This document shows positions 1 to 11,288 of a DNA stretch of 64,000 nucleotides, piece after piece. The position numbers were made by a program, and so were the translations under genes. This DNA is from Tulasnella sp. 424 (Eukaryota > Basidiomycota > Agaricomycetes > Cantharellales > Tulasnellaceae), in NCBI GenBank assembly GCA_019633425.1, contig WSUB01000078.1:1-64000 (forward strand). Reading direction: 5' to 3'. Below the pieces are notes generated by a model. It was not told the origin of the DNA. It saw only the letters and a list, made by a program, of their open reading frames with translations, and did no database searches. Position 1 is the stretch's first letter. Every line of letters begins with the position of its first letter.

Positions 1-135
1 ACACAGTTCCAGCCCATCACGGAACGGCAAATCAAACAGTGTTTTTGCCGATGATCCCCGATGGGTGTTAGTTTGAGCTGTTGAGACCCTCTGTGTTAAA
101 AGGTCCTGGACTGATGGTTCGCCATTGTGGAACAG

Positions 136-246
136 AAAAGCGATGGCAGTAGGCAGCCGACCAAGTTGGAGTTGGAGATGGGTGAAATCCAGGGTCAGAA
201 ATTCTGGCAGGTAGTTGCACGAACCCAGTTCGCCGTTGAAGAGTAG
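136..246 (+). pseudogene. Orphan last exon of a wrbA-like gene
   Basis: These 37 codons, ending in TAG, match the last exon of the wrbA-like gene at 1108-2124, including the conserved tail around the QGQKFWQVV motif and the end of the preceding intron (about 95-135, finishing in CAG). Sequence before about position 95 no longer resembles the parent, and the preceding exon with the EVHGGSPWGAG motif is absent. The fragment lies on the opposite strand from the complete gene, so it is an inverted partial duplicate. It cannot encode a flavoprotein alone. An exon further left, beyond the window, would need an unusually long intron. Confidence 0.75.
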
Positions 247-394
247 GAATAAGAGACCGTGCTCGTCTCGAACGGAATCTCTCTCCTTGGATTTGTCGAG
301 ATACTCGGACTCTCTAGAAATATTTCATCCTTGGTAGACAAATAACACACATTGTCATGGGGTTCAAGTAGAGGTGTATGGGGAGACGCCCTGT

Positions 395-995
395 CTTGAC
401 GCTAACTCTGCTATAGGATATCAGCTAGACCAGCGTCGGCCTCTTGAACTTTCCAGGTGAGTAGCCAATGCGATATCCCCAGGCGCTAGGGTTAGGAACG
501 TCAGCCAAATCCTCGCGTGCTTGTGTCCTGCGGAGGGAAGGTGCTCACCATCGAAGAAGCTCCTCTGCTTGCTTCCATCCCTTTACCACGGCACAGATGA
601 CGCCGTCCAGATAGTAGTAGGTGAGATCGTCCAGATAAGGAAAATCCTATATCTATTTGGGTTCCGGTCAGCCGATTCGTCCCTCCAAGGCGTTAAGCCA
701 TTCCAACTTGTCAACATCACTCAGAGGCTTATCCAAGACAGGCAATAAGTGACTGCAACAGAGATACAAATTCAGAGGAAATGACGTGAAAGGAGGTGCC
801 TGAGGACGGCACGTGATGAGACATCAGGCTATAGGCCCTGTAGCCAGTCTACGCTTGTGAATGAGGGAAAACGGATTAGGTAAATGGCACACGCCAGTAA
901 CAGTCGAAACTTCACGTCTTGATTCCGGTCTATCAAGTCTTTGATACTCTCTCTAGCCATACGACTGTACGCATATTGTCGACTTGACGTTAAAG
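395..995 (-). pseudogene. Partial, broken copy of csn3 (middle exons)
   Basis: Read on the minus strand, this stretch aligns base by base, introns included, with about 3515-4160 of the csn3 gene. It covers only the middle exons: both the start and the C-terminal PCI half are missing. At 425-427 a CAA glutamine codon of the intact gene is a TAG stop in this copy (just after the codons for KKLTLV in the parent). Several exon edges have also drifted. It is therefore a decaying fragment, apparently duplicated together with the wrbA tail at 136-246 and then rearranged. Confidence 0.8.
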
Positions 996-1107
996 CGGCA
1001 TGCTAGTGTCTGTTATTTTTATCTACCAATGATGAAATCTTTTTATATAGTCCGAATAGCTCAAGAACCCCAAGGAGAGAAATTTCATTCGAGAAGAACG
1101 CGGCCGC

Positions 1108-2124
1108 TTATTCTGATTCTTCAACGGCGAACTGGGTTCGCGCAACGACCTGCCAGAATTTCTGGCCCTGGATTTCAGCTATCTCCAATTCCAACTTGCT
1201 TGGCTGCCTTACGACGCCAGCACCGCCCTATTCCACCATGGCAAGTCATCAGTCCGGAACTTTCGAGCACGGAGGGTCTTATATGACTTACAGCGAAAGT
1301 TCCAGCACCCCATGGCGAGCCACCATGAACCTCGTCGAAGTTGCTGAGCAGATGGTTCACACCAGCGTATCCAAGAGGAACGAAGATCATTCCTTGATGG
1401 GTGAAAGTTGACAGCATCGAGTAGAAAGTAGATTCCTGTCCTCCTCCGGGACCCCTGAGAGACAACCATGATTTAGTGCATGGCGAAAGGAAACAGACTT
1501 CGGAGACTTACGCAGAGCTAACGAACGCGCCCACAAACTTCCCAGATAGTGCGCCCTTCATCCAAAGCTGGCCCAAAGAGTCGATGAAAGTCTATTATAG
1601 CAGTTGTCAGGCGCTCTGGGACTCTGGACGATGAAGAAAGGGATCCTATACCTTCAACTGAGCAGGCCAGCCAGCGTACCGGGTAGCTACACCGAACAAG
1701 ATACCATCATGCTTCAAGAGATCGGTAGGCTTGACTATCGGGTAATCAGGTTTGGGCGGAGCATACATCTTTTGCAAAACCTCTTCGGGAAGGGTTTCCG
1801 CAACCCTAAATGAGGAGCAACGGCTGTGTCAGTACTCTGGAGAAATAAGGCACGTGCACCAAGTAATGGGTCCTCACTGATAGATGGTAGCAGAACCTCC
1901 AGCCTTTTCAATGCCGGCTTTCTCGGCCTCAGCCACTGTCGACAGGGTGATCGTCAGTCAACCTTTCTATGCGTTCGGAGAGTCGATAGTCCCTCACATT
2001 GGGCGATATGGCCGTACATGGAATAAATAACGATACCCTGAAGAAATGACACAAAAATGAGTGCGGTTTCAAGCTTGCTTTTGTCTCCTGGTCTTACAAC
2101 TGATTGTCCTGCGCGGGTGGCCAT
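1108..2124 (-). CDS. wrbA: NAD(P)H:quinone oxidoreductase, WrbA/flavodoxin-like family
   Basis: The family holds FMN in a flavodoxin fold and carries out two-electron reduction of quinones, protecting against oxidative stress. The gene has about six exons. Exon 1 (2124-2098) encodes MATRAGQSV. Exon 2 (2037-1998) carries the FMN-loop motif IVIYSMYGH. Later exons contain LPEEVLQKMYAPP, the FGVATRYAGWPAQ segment, the S-A-G-P-G-G-G-Q-E-ST flavin-binding turn, and EVHGGSPWGAG near the C-terminus. The last exon ends in VVARTQFAVEESE and TAA at 1108. Predicted length of roughly 200 residues is normal for the family. All introns are short with readable GT/AG signals. It lies downstream of csn3 on the same strand. 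Symbol by homology; fungi also call such genes pst2/ycp4-like. Confidence 0.9.
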
Positions 2125-2634
2125 GCTTAGATGTGTTGAATGTCAAGTCTGATGAGGAGATGAATAACTGATGTCTGACTGCAAGGTCGCCCATCCTCGT
2201 CTTTATTTTATAGCTGAGTGTCGGTGACAGACGTTGCTTACGACTTCCGGACTGTTCGGACGGAGCTTGTCAGCACTGACAAAGACATCGTCGGACTAGG
2301 AAGGACTTCGTAAACACAAGGGCGTAATCCGAAGGAACCTCGCCTCAATTTGGAGCAAAATAATTTAGGAGTCGGAATATGTAAAGTAGCGTGGCATCGA
2401 TAATCGAGGCCAAGAACCATTCGCCGAAAGTCCCGGAGGTCCCGTGGTAAAATGGTTTTGCCTATGAATAGGCAGGTGGAGCCGTTCCGCCCTATTACAC
2501 CATTTTCGAAACACGTTGCGCCACGTCGCTCAAAACTCGCTTCAAAGATCATTTCCATCTATACAACGACCACGGAACGGATCCGCACAGCAGCCGAGCC
2601 GAACGCGGTTGTTACAAACTGTAACGAGAAGAGT
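2125..2634. other. Intergenic: csn3 3' end / wrbA promoter
   Basis: This 510-base gap separates two minus-strand genes and so should hold the csn3 3' UTR and terminator and the wrbA promoter. Small open frames exist but show no family motif or splice-supported continuation. I see no convincing TATA box. Confidence 0.6.
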
Positions 2635-4624
2635 TCAATCCCAGTCCCCTCGTAGTCTTTCCATCTCCAGCTCTGCCATGTCGTCGAACGCCATCGCTCC
2701 ACCTTCCTTATCCTTAACAGCCTGTAGAGCAGAATCGAACAATCCACCGTTAGTTTCGTCACCCATTGTCCAAGGAGAACCATCCGGGCTTTCGATGCCA
2801 AGTTCACCTTGTTCAAGTAGGCTCTGCTCTTCCCAACGTCGCGATCAAGCAATCCCAATTGCGTGTTATTGCCTTGTGCATCGCGAACAATCTTCTCCAG
2901 TACGGCTGGGTCGAAGTATTTGGGAGGAGGCGGGTCTCGGAAGGTCACTATGGCGGCTGCTGGGTTGTCGGGTGTCGGCGTCAATGTCGCATAGATCTCG
3001 TTTTGCTCGATCTATGACAAACGCGTTCATCACTCTGCCATCAGACGAACCAGAAGTGATGATTTGACATACCATGCTCAAAATCAAGAGCGTGGCCTCT
3101 TGAATTGCTTCGGGAGTTGAAGCCGCGGCAACATCACTAGCGATTGCTTTCGAAATTTCCGCCACGGATAGTGTTACGTACGTATCCGTCAGCCTCCGGA
3201 CAATCCATCTTGGGGCATGTCGTATAGCTTGTTTCATGAGGCCAACATTCCCATCCTGCTCTCAAAAGAGAACTCCTCAGTTCGCGATCAAATTCCGGTT
3301 GGATCACCCTGTCACGCACGGCAGTAAAATGGGCCAGATCCTTCTCCAAGATTTGCCCTAGCGCCACAGAGGAGTTCGGATAATTCTTGGCAAATGTCTG
3401 ATACGGTTGTTGCTTGAGGACCCGTGAAGTGGTAAACGTCACGTATTTGGGAAGTGGACGCGTCTAGGTTGAAAGGTGCCGCCGGAGGACGAGCGCGGTG
3501 AGTCCCTTGCGTGTGTGGAAATGCCGTAGCTTGGCGCTAACCTTGCCATAGGATATCAGTTGAACCAGCGTCAGCTTCTTAAACGCCTCTAGCTGAACCG
3601 CCGAAGCGATGTTCCCGGGTGCTGCGACGCACTGAGGCAGGGTCGTCAGCCAAGCCCTCGCGTGCCTGCGGAAGGAAGGTGTATACCATCTCGAAGAACT
3701 CTTCCGCTTGCTTCCATCGTTTCAACACGGCGTAGATGACGCCACCCAGATAGTAGTAGGTGAGATTGTCCAGATAGTTAACATCTGATATCTATTTGGG
3801 AGTCTCGGTCACTCAATTCGTTCTTCGAAAATGTCCAGTCAAACCTACCACCTTGTCAACATCGCTTAGAGGTACATCCAAGATAGGCAATGCGTGATTC
3901 CAACACTCTGATTTGACACATATTCGGAGGAGAATAACGTGAAGGGAGGTGAAAAAGCCTTTGGATGGCGCGTAACGGGACATCAGGTTGCGTATCGGCC
4001 CTATAGCCAGTCTTGGCTAGTGAATCAGAGAGAAGACGGATTAGGTAAATGACGCGTGCCAGTAACAGCCATGAACTCACGTTTTGATTTCGGTCTGCCA
4101 GGTCCTCGATACCCTTTGCTAGCCATGTGACTGTACGCAAATTGTCGAGTTGACGTTAAAGGCTGGTCTGGGCGCGTGACGATGCGGGGGCGGCGGTAAA
4201 CCACTCATGAGGGACAAATCTCACCTCGCTCTGGAGCTAAACGCGCTTGATCAGGATCAAAGTTCGCACAGAAAGAGTCTATGTACTCGAACGGTACTGG
4301 GGCAGCGCCCTGAGTATTCAGCCGTGCCGACCTAGACAAGTGGGGGCACACCGCACAGACGCGTCGTCCGAGACACGAAGGTTAAGGTTGATCATGGTTT
4401 CGCTTGGCAGGAATTTACGCTCACAATATGTAAAGCACCGCTAGCGTATGTGCAGTTTGGTGCAAGTGTGCCAGCGGGTCGCTATTTTCTGGCCCAAGGC
4501 TGGCAAGCAGAGGGTCGCCCACTTCGCGTTTGACGAGGCTCTTGAGCGCATTTGCGATGTTTGGTGGTGGGACGTTGCTGTGAGAAATAGTCACGACGTC
4601 ATTCAAGCTGCTTAGAGTGCTCAT
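2635..4624 (-). CDS. csn3: COP9 signalosome subunit 3 (CSN3), PCI-domain protein
   Basis: CSN3 is a PCI scaffold subunit of the COP9 signalosome, which removes Nedd8 from cullin-RING ubiquitin ligases. The minus-strand gene starts at ATG 4624 and ends with TGA at 2635. It is cut into about ten exons. The N-terminal exon runs up to HTLAVLYIL, followed by SARLNTQGAAPVPFEYIDSF and FDPDQARLAPER, joined through a TACAG acceptor to VTWLAKGIEDLA. Middle exons give the helical repeats (LTYYYLGGVIYAVLKRWKQA; KKLTLVQLISYGK). The PCI winged helix follows, with RLTDTYVTLSVAEI and an ILSMIEQNEIYATL stretch. The C-terminus is AELEMERLRGDWD. Order and spacing match the family. A broken partial copy lies at 395-995. 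Exact edges of a few small exons between 3450 and 4100 are less certain. Confidence 0.88.
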
Positions 4625-5048
4625 TTTGAATCGACGCTAGCAAGGAGAATCGAGGCAAGTCGAGGAGCGGCGATGAATGTCGGGCTCAGGGGTGGATTGG
4701 TTGAGAGTGAAACGGAGAAGACGGCGAACTTTCAAGATGTCACGCTCGGCATCAACCGACGAAGCGTGCCTCGCAGCCCATCTGTGACAGTCCTGCCGAT
4801 GCCCCAACACACCTTCCTATACGGACCTGATTGCCTAGTCTGTTGCCGACGACATCCTAACTCCTTCCGTGTGTTTATCTCATAAGCTACCCCACGGCGT
4901 CAGAATCTCGGATCCGCCCTAGTTCGGACAAGGGGCTTGACGACCCGTCCCAGGCGGTCAACCTTAACTTCTCTCCGTCGCTTTTAAAAAAAAGTGCCTG
5001 CTCTCTGCCACCTAGTGCTACTACGCTCCACGTCGGCTCTCGATCTAC
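4625..5048. other. Divergent promoter region csn3 / F-box gene
   Basis: These 424 bases lie between two genes transcribed away from each other and probably contain both promoters. An A-rich run (TTTTAAAAAAAA, about 4984-4994) sits roughly 55 bases before the plus-strand ATG, in a C/T-rich context usual for fungal transcription starts. No coding signal was seen. Confidence 0.5.
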
Positions 5049-6491
5049 ATGCGTCGTCGCGGTTCATCGTCAGCAACTCTCCGACCTCGTCCTTCATCGA
5101 CTCGCATGCCAGTGTACGAGGTCCCTACCGAATTGTGGCTGAAGATTTTCTCAAGCGCGCGTCATCAAGAGCGGCATGAAACTCCCAGCCCTCAGGATGG
5201 CCCATCAACATCTCAAAATTTAAAACGTAACAACATCGTCAAGTCCTTGACCTTAACATGTCGACACTTCAGCAAGTTATGCAGGCCGATACTGTTCGAG
5301 AGGATCGTTCTCAATGGGCAGGACCAATCGGGGGAATGCATCAACTTTCTGAAGGATGACGCGCAAGCCAGATCATGGGTTCGCCTACTCAAAGTTCGGA
5401 ACTGGATACGGGAGCCTGGCCAACCTGAGGCGTCAAAGCCAGATGGAGTCGGAAACCGTAGTCGGCAGGCCTTTCCTGACATGGAGGAACTCTTCATCCA
5501 GTTCCCCTCACTAAAAGAGGTTCATTTCCTGTCTTCGGATCTTACGGAGGCGATGCTACAGCATCTCGCGTATAACCTGTGCGTCAGGGAAGGCGGGGGA
5601 ACGCCCGATTCGCCAACTCGTTTCGACTCCGGTGATGAGCAGCTTCCCATCGTCTCACGTCTCCACCTCGACACAAGCACACTCCTCCGTTCCCTTCCAC
5701 TATTCCAATCAACGGATGTGTCGTTTCCAGCCATCGAAACCATTGCCGTATCGCACACGGTCGGTGTCGCCAAAATTCCACCGCAAGACTGGATGATCAG
5801 CCTTCAAGGATTGGTGGAGCGAGCACCGAATGTGGACGAATTAAAACTGCCCAGTTGGACAAGCGATCTTAAAGACGAGTTCGAACCTCTCGCCAGTCTC
5901 ATTCGCATCCCCAACCTCCGCACCTTCCAAGGACCGCTATCCATGGCCCAAATTGCAATGGGACTTGACTTGGAGTCTCTTTACGTACAAGAGGCCGGTC
6001 CGCGAGGGGGGTCATTGGTTCCCTTCTCCTACTTCACATCGTCACTTCGATCTCTCTGCATCTCCAACGTCGCATGGCGAAGCAGCACGCCGCGCGACAT
6101 CGCCAAGGCGTTCCCTCAGCTGGAGATACTGGTTGTGTACGCGCCTCGCTATTGGACCGCTCACACTTACACAAGTGATATGGATCCGTTGCCCAAACTC
6201 AGGACAATGGTTCTGCTGGACGGCTCTTATGCGGACACAATGGGCGTTGGAGATCGGGGGTCAGCCTACACGTGCTCCGTACTTATGGTCCCGGCAGATC
6301 GGATCTATAAGAGGAGAAGGGATGTTGAGGATAAGCTGGTGCAGGACTTAGAAAAGGTTTGCCCGGAGTTACAAGAGGTCCGACTCCATCCCAGAAGGAT
6401 GTGGGAGAGAGGGCCTTCCGGGTGGCAACCCGTCACATTGAACTATTCCGCTCCAGTTCCTATGGACTCTATTGTGATGGAATATGTATGA
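5049..6491 (+). CDS. F-box-like / LRR-type protein (single copy here)
   Basis: This is one uninterrupted frame of 480 residues. The F-box-like motif is near the N-terminus: VYEVPTELWLKIF (about residue 21 on) and, after an insertion, LTLTCRHFSKLCRPILFERI. The remainder is a leucine-rich series of short alpha/beta units (for example FPDMEELFIQFPSLKEVHFL, FPQLEILVVY), typical of basidiomycete F-box proteins that may act as substrate adaptors of SCF ubiquitin ligases. A second in-frame ATG at 5106 sits right before the F-box and could be the true start. It is clearly different in sequence from families A and B further right. Substrate unknown; the SCF role is inferred from the motif alone. Confidence 0.75.
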   Translation: MRRRGSSSATLRPRPSSTRMPVYEVPTELWLKIFSSARHQERHETPSPQDGPSTSQNLKRNNIVKSLTLTCRHFSKLCRPILFERIVLNGQDQSGECINFLKDDAQARSWVRLLKVRNWIREPGQPEASKPDGVGNRSRQAFPDMEELFIQFPSLKEVHFLSSDLTEAMLQHLAYNLCVREGGGTPDSPTRFDSGDEQLPIVSRLHLDTSTLLRSLPLFQSTDVSFPAIETIAVSHTVGVAKIPPQDWMISLQGLVERAPNVDELKLPSWTSDLKDEFEPLASLIRIPNLRTFQGPLSMAQIAMGLDLESLYVQEAGPRGGSLVPFSYFTSSLRSLCISNVAWRSSTPRDIAKAFPQLEILVVYAPRYWTAHTYTSDMDPLPKLRTMVLLDGSYADTMGVGDRGSAYTCSVLMVPADRIYKRRRDVEDKLVQDLEKVCPELQEVRLHPRRMWERGPSGWQPVTLNYSAPVPMDSIVMEYV

Positions 6492-7594
6492 ACGGCGTAA
6501 GTTTATTTCTGGGACATTGTGGCTTGCGAAGAATGTGGCATGTAGGAGTCGCCGCAGCACAAGGCGCTTTATAGACGTCTGTCGAGTTTCGCGTCGTGGT
6601 TCCCTCACTGACGAACCACGGCGGACAACTCAGGTCAGCGTATCTGGGCAGGACGCTCGCACCAGTATGATTGGCCACGATGTTGCGATGACGAAGGACT
6701 CCTTTTCTGGCCTGTGGTATCTTATCCCCTTTGGATAGCTATGCTTACCTCATACAACACAGCATTGTAGTGCGGGTTCGGCTCATTACATGCGATTTAA
6801 CAAATATACTAAACTGCGTTTGACATGTGAGCTGCCTGGCGATATCCGAGGCAAGCTTCTGCAGAGTGTTGCAAGTCGATGGAAACGGATGACCTACTGC
6901 GTATAGGGCTGAAAGGGGTCGACTATATGAAGCCAACATTGAGAGGGTCGACTTGCAGGTTTTCTCGGGTCTCATTATGTTTCTGTATCACAATCAGAGT
7001 TCGACCCGAGATCCGGTTGAGCCGGGATTCCGAGTTTCTGAGCCCTTCTGCTCTCAGAAGATCTTAGGGCGGTGAAGCGCTTCCATCATCAATCCCCGAA
7101 GCGGCCCCGGACCAGTCTTTCAATGCGGTCTCCAAACTAACAACGTTTGTGAGCACGGGCAGGTACCGCTTACAGCCACTCAATTACATACCCCGTGCCC
7201 GGCAATCGATCCTTAATCAAGCCAGTCTAGCATGGCACCGAAAAGTACATAATGTTGTACCTCTTTTCAGAAACGCACGGATAGAGTTGCGACTTTGTAT
7301 GCTGAATATAAGCGCTTGTGTGACTGATGAGTCAGCATACGTCAGTTGTCTCGGGGAGTGAATATCTCCTAGGCCCCATCAGGCAGCGTAAACAATTTTG
7401 CTGGGTTTAGTATCACGCGGTTCTTCGGACAATTCAGCGCGGCATTATCCAAGTCCGGTTGGCAATCTCCGAACTAGACCGCGAGCTACGTACCAAACTA
7501 CTATAGACCGCCATTCAATTTTACACATGCACCTGGTCGCTCACCCACCACCACCAGCAACCAGCAAAAACACAAGATCCGAGTCTTCAAAGAG
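6492..7594. other. Long intergenic stretch without recognisable gene
   Basis: About 1.1 kb on both strands contains only short open frames (up to roughly 85 codons) with no family motif, no convincing splice-linked exons and no repeat shared with the rest of the window. It probably holds the F-box 3' UTR and the promoter of the lectin-like gene. Confidence 0.5.
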
Positions 7595-9394
7595 ATGACA
7601 GCTCTGGTTCCCGATTCTTACACCATTTCACACTTTACAGCCCCCGAAGATGGTCTGACGCAGGCGAACATCTTCTTAACCGCCCGAGTGAACGCGAGCG
7701 GATCCTTTAGGCTCGTAGGCCGGCCGAGATATTTTGAGGATACCGTTCAGGAGGTAGATTGTCGAACGTTCTAATTTGGGGCACACGACTGACTCTATTG
7801 AATTCCACGTCGTTGGCTTGGCTAACCCCAAAGTGGATGATTAGCAAGCACGTGGGAGGGGATAAAATGTTGTTCTCTGTTTGTAACGTCGCCACGGGAC
7901 AGTACCTCTCGCGGTGTCCAACTTCCAGCGACGGTTCTGGTCCAAGCCTGGTGCTGTCGGACGCTCGGTACTCTTGGCGGATGCAGTGCGTTGACATGGT
8001 GCGAGGTTTTTCGGCATCTAATTCGGCATGAGAAACTGATATGGCTCGGTGTTCCACTGGTCAGAACTATAGCATTATGTCGGGAGGCGAGAATGCAGAG
8101 ACGCTTCAAGTTCAATTCGATGCGCAGTCCCGGAAGTCGATCTCGAAAGACGACTTGCCAGTACGTTATTCGGTCCTCAGAATCTCACAGATGAGGTTAT
8201 TGACCAGGCTGCTGAATCCTATTCAGATCCGCTTACTCTCCTCGCCTGTCACGGCCCAACCTCAAAGTAATAACTTCCACGTCTGGACACTGGTACCGAC
8301 GTTTCGAGTAATGGAATCCCCAGTCGTGCAACCCATCCAACGATTCAATCCGGAGCCTCCTTCGCAGATACCCACCATCCACGCTCCAATCCCACCCCTG
8401 GTCCTGTCGGAACCTGACTTCAGTGGGACGTTCTACATTAAACACCCATCGTCCGGTTTCGCATTGGATCTGTACTATTCGCTGAGAGTGGATAATACCC
8501 CGGTGACGCTCGCCGAGGCAAATGATGGACCTAGCCAAGTGGTAGGCACCCGAAGGTCGCCGCCGGGGCTGATGATCGGCTAACACCCTGCCTGCTATAC
8601 AGTGGAAAATCATCAAGAAGCCGAGGTTAGACTCTGACGAGCCTGATGGCGAAAAGGGCAAACCGGATCACTATTGGGTTCAATGCGTTGCATCTGGAAC
8701 ATACTTGTCGCACTCCGAGTTGGGTAGCGAGGGTGTTCCGAAGTTTGCTACAGGGAACGCCGAGCCCTTGGATTGGCTGTGAGTGTCTCGTCGGAATTTC
8801 CAGTTTAACCTTTCAGCTAGGGACGATGTTGATCCGGTGTTTTCCATTTCAGGGTAGAGCCCGTCGGGGACCTCGACTATCCCCATTTCAGGTAGTCAAG
8901 TTCAGGTAGTGAAAGCAGGGAGACTTGGCTAACGTCCTGCCTCGTGTGACTAGATTGCTAGCTGCAGGAAAGAACCTAGCATTGGACGTGGCGGCTGGAC
9001 AGATGATAGATGGAGCTAAAGTCCGTGAACTCTCGCCTCACATTTAGCGCCGAGCCTGGAAACTCTAACAAGTCGACAACGACAGGTAATTCTCGCGCAA
9101 GCTTCAATATCACAATCCGGCCAACACTTCTCCTTCGAACCAACAAGGTATGGTGACGAATGGCTAATATGGACGTGTTCTGACATTGCCTCGCGCCGCT
9201 CTCGTATCAGGGTGATATCCAAACGGAGAAGCAACAGCTCTTTCAAAGTCTTCAAGCTTCTTGGGACACGAGCCCGTGCTACAAGTACCGTCAGCCTCCG
9301 AACAACTAGTTCTAGCGCCTCTACTACTGGGACTTTCCTCGGTTCTCCCGAAACGTCAACTTTTTTCGGTTCGGATCTGGCTTCGAATCTATAA
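7595..9394 (+). CDS. Beta-trefoil (ricin B-type lectin-like) domain protein
   Basis: A multi-exon gene whose exons splice in phase: 7595-7753, 7834-7998, 8065-8541, 8603-8778, 8853-8891 and later pieces to TAG-like end near 9394. It shows trefoil-style repeats in two halves. A W-x-I-x-K start followed by a carbohydrate-binding-like segment (VCNVATGQYLSRCP; VQCVASGTYLSHSELGS) occurs in each half. Around it are GTFYIKHPSSGFALDLYY, then LLAAGKNLALDVAAGQ and QHFSFEP, all usual for the fold. No signal peptide is visible at the chosen ATG, so a cytosolic lectin-like role is likely. The C-terminus is Ser/Thr-rich. The junctions between about 9020 and 9210 are ambiguous. Sugar binding is inferred from the fold; nothing here identifies a ligand. 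Confidence 0.6.
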
Positions 9395-9542
9395 TGCCCA
9401 CCCGGCTCTTTTGAACAACACTACAACAAAAGAGTTGTATATCTCTTCGGTAGCGATTTATGGTACATCCCGATTTAAATACATAATGTTAAAAAACCCA
9501 CTCAACTTTACGCGGCGAAGCGCTCTGCGCGACCACCTCCAG

Positions 9543-10674
9543 CTATGCATCATCACCCTTCTTCGAAGCAGCGGTGATGCTAGCCATCAAGTCCTTCAGA
9601 CAATCCATCGTATCTACCGCACAACGTAGGGCTGCACCGTCGGCTGGTCGTTCCGATGCCAATTTGCGCTGGATGGCCGCAATGTCGGTAATCTTGTCGT
9701 TGACAGCGTGGATTAGCGCCTCCAATCGCATTTCGGCCCATTTGCTCTCCTGCTTAGGCACGGGAGGCGGGGAGAGCGGAAGGGGTATGAGAAGAGACAA
9801 GTCAGGTGGTGGGGTGAGTGGGGTAGTTTGGGTGCCTGAATAATGGAAAAAGGCGCCGGTTAAGATTCGGTTGGGGATGGGCCGACGAAGAGACAGAGTT
9901 CGCCCAAACATACCGCATTCGGAAGTCTGACGTGGCTTTGGCTGTACGATGGCTTTGGGAGATTCGATGAAGACGTCTGTCACGACTGGCAAGGTGGGCG
10001 AAGTTGGCTGTCAGCTGTGATGGACAGGGACTAGGAACGAATCCGGAACAGTCGGCTTTACGTACCGATGTCAGTCGTGGCTGGCCGGTGAGGGACGATT
10101 CGCAATGGCTCCGGGGACAATTTGCGCGTTGGCAGAGATGCTACACCAGAGGAATATTCGATGAGATGTAGCTAGGAGGCTAGCAGTACTGATGGCATTA
10201 CCTCGCCCGCGGCCTTGGCTTGGGCTCTTGGGTCTCGGGATCCGAGTCCTCGGACTTGGAGCTGCGCCAATGAATTCATCAGTGAACCGCATGGCTATAA
10301 AGCGATAATAGGCCTTACAGTAGTCTGAAGCAATGGATTCAGACGTCGACGAAAACGAATCGTCTTCCCGAACCGCGTTGAGGGCACCCTTCAAACTCTC
10401 CGGAGATAAGCACCAAGGAGCCAAACGGGTGACATTTAACGGAGTGCCAGTACTCGAACGCCTTGGCGACATAAGAGGGGTTCTTTGCAGGGAGTTGGAT
10501 CGGGTGGGTGTGGAGGGTTTGGACGACTTGTCGGACGTGGATGGGGACGGTTTCAAATCAATTTTGACAGGAAGATAAGCATGAGAGGCTGTAAAAAAAT
10601 CCAGGTGTCAAATTTGGATTTGCGTCCGTCTTTGAGAATGGCGACGTACGGCTAGAATACATGGAGCGACGCAT
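9543..10674 (-). CDS. Ser/Pro-rich hypothetical protein with helical C-terminus
   Basis: Not recognised. The minus-strand gene starts with a short exon (10674-10650, MRRSMYSS) joined in phase to an exon starting at 10588 (PSHAYLPVKIDLKPSPS). It is followed by a low-complexity Ser/Thr/Pro and Arg region resembling phosphorylation-rich disordered protein (QRTPLMSPRRSSTG; RTRIPRPKSPSQGRGRG). A proline-rich stretch precedes a predicted helical C-terminal segment (WAEMRLEALIHAVNDKI to MASITAASKK) ending at 9543. Four to five short introns fit GT/AG, but the joins around 10000-10200 are not certain. It could be a nuclear or cytoskeletal regulator; no domain supports a function. Confidence 0.55.
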
Positions 10675-11288
10675 CTTGAGGGAGTGAACGAAAGAGTACA
10701 GGATGGCGGGGGCTTGGAACATCCAACGCGGGAGGCCTTTATGTATGTGTTTGGGTGATCCTCAGGAACCAGCCTGAGCAAATAGAAGGAGAGTGAAGGG
10801 AGCGAAGAGAAGACTTTGATGGATTCTCAAGAAAGGGCAGACACTGCGACCACTATTTATTATCGCAGTGGGTCATCCTTGCATGATCCTCGTTGAAATA
10901 GAGTGCCAGATAGCGTTTGCCCCAAAAGTGAGGCGACAGTGAGCAGGCGGTGAGGACACGGGCAGGCACCACGGCGACTTCTTCACAACACCCTCCAGGC
11001 CGTTGCAACTATCAGCCCCACAAATGTGTGTGGAGCATATCTCCAAGTATATCAGATGTGAAACGCGTGGGATTAGAGGTCTCGAACGTTGGATGGGAAG
11101 GCGGCGGCCTGGGTGCCAAGAGCCGATCCCTGTGAAGGTAGAATTACAGCAACAAACCTCAGTCTGATCGCAAATCACTACCCATCCCGAGTCCACCTCG
11201 CGGTCACGAGAAAAGTCTTTCCAACACCGTTCTCTCCTTTCTTTACTCTCTTCTCTTCTTACATTACGACTTTTACTTCTCATTCGCA
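10675..11288. other. Divergent intergenic region
   Basis: About 610 bases lie between the divergent starts of the Ser/Pro-rich gene (minus) and the Ser-rich membrane protein (plus). The final 80 bases before ATG 11289 are strongly pyrimidine-rich (CTCTCC, TTTCTTTACTCTCTTCTC), as is common at fungal transcription starts. No gene is called; open frames here lack family features. Confidence 0.5.

Noticed and set aside
395..4160. The two similar blocks at about 395-995 and 3515-4160 first looked like copies of an unknown mobile element.
   Set aside because: Splicing the block at 3515-4160 on the minus strand gives the middle of CSN3, so the similarity is a gene fragment duplication.
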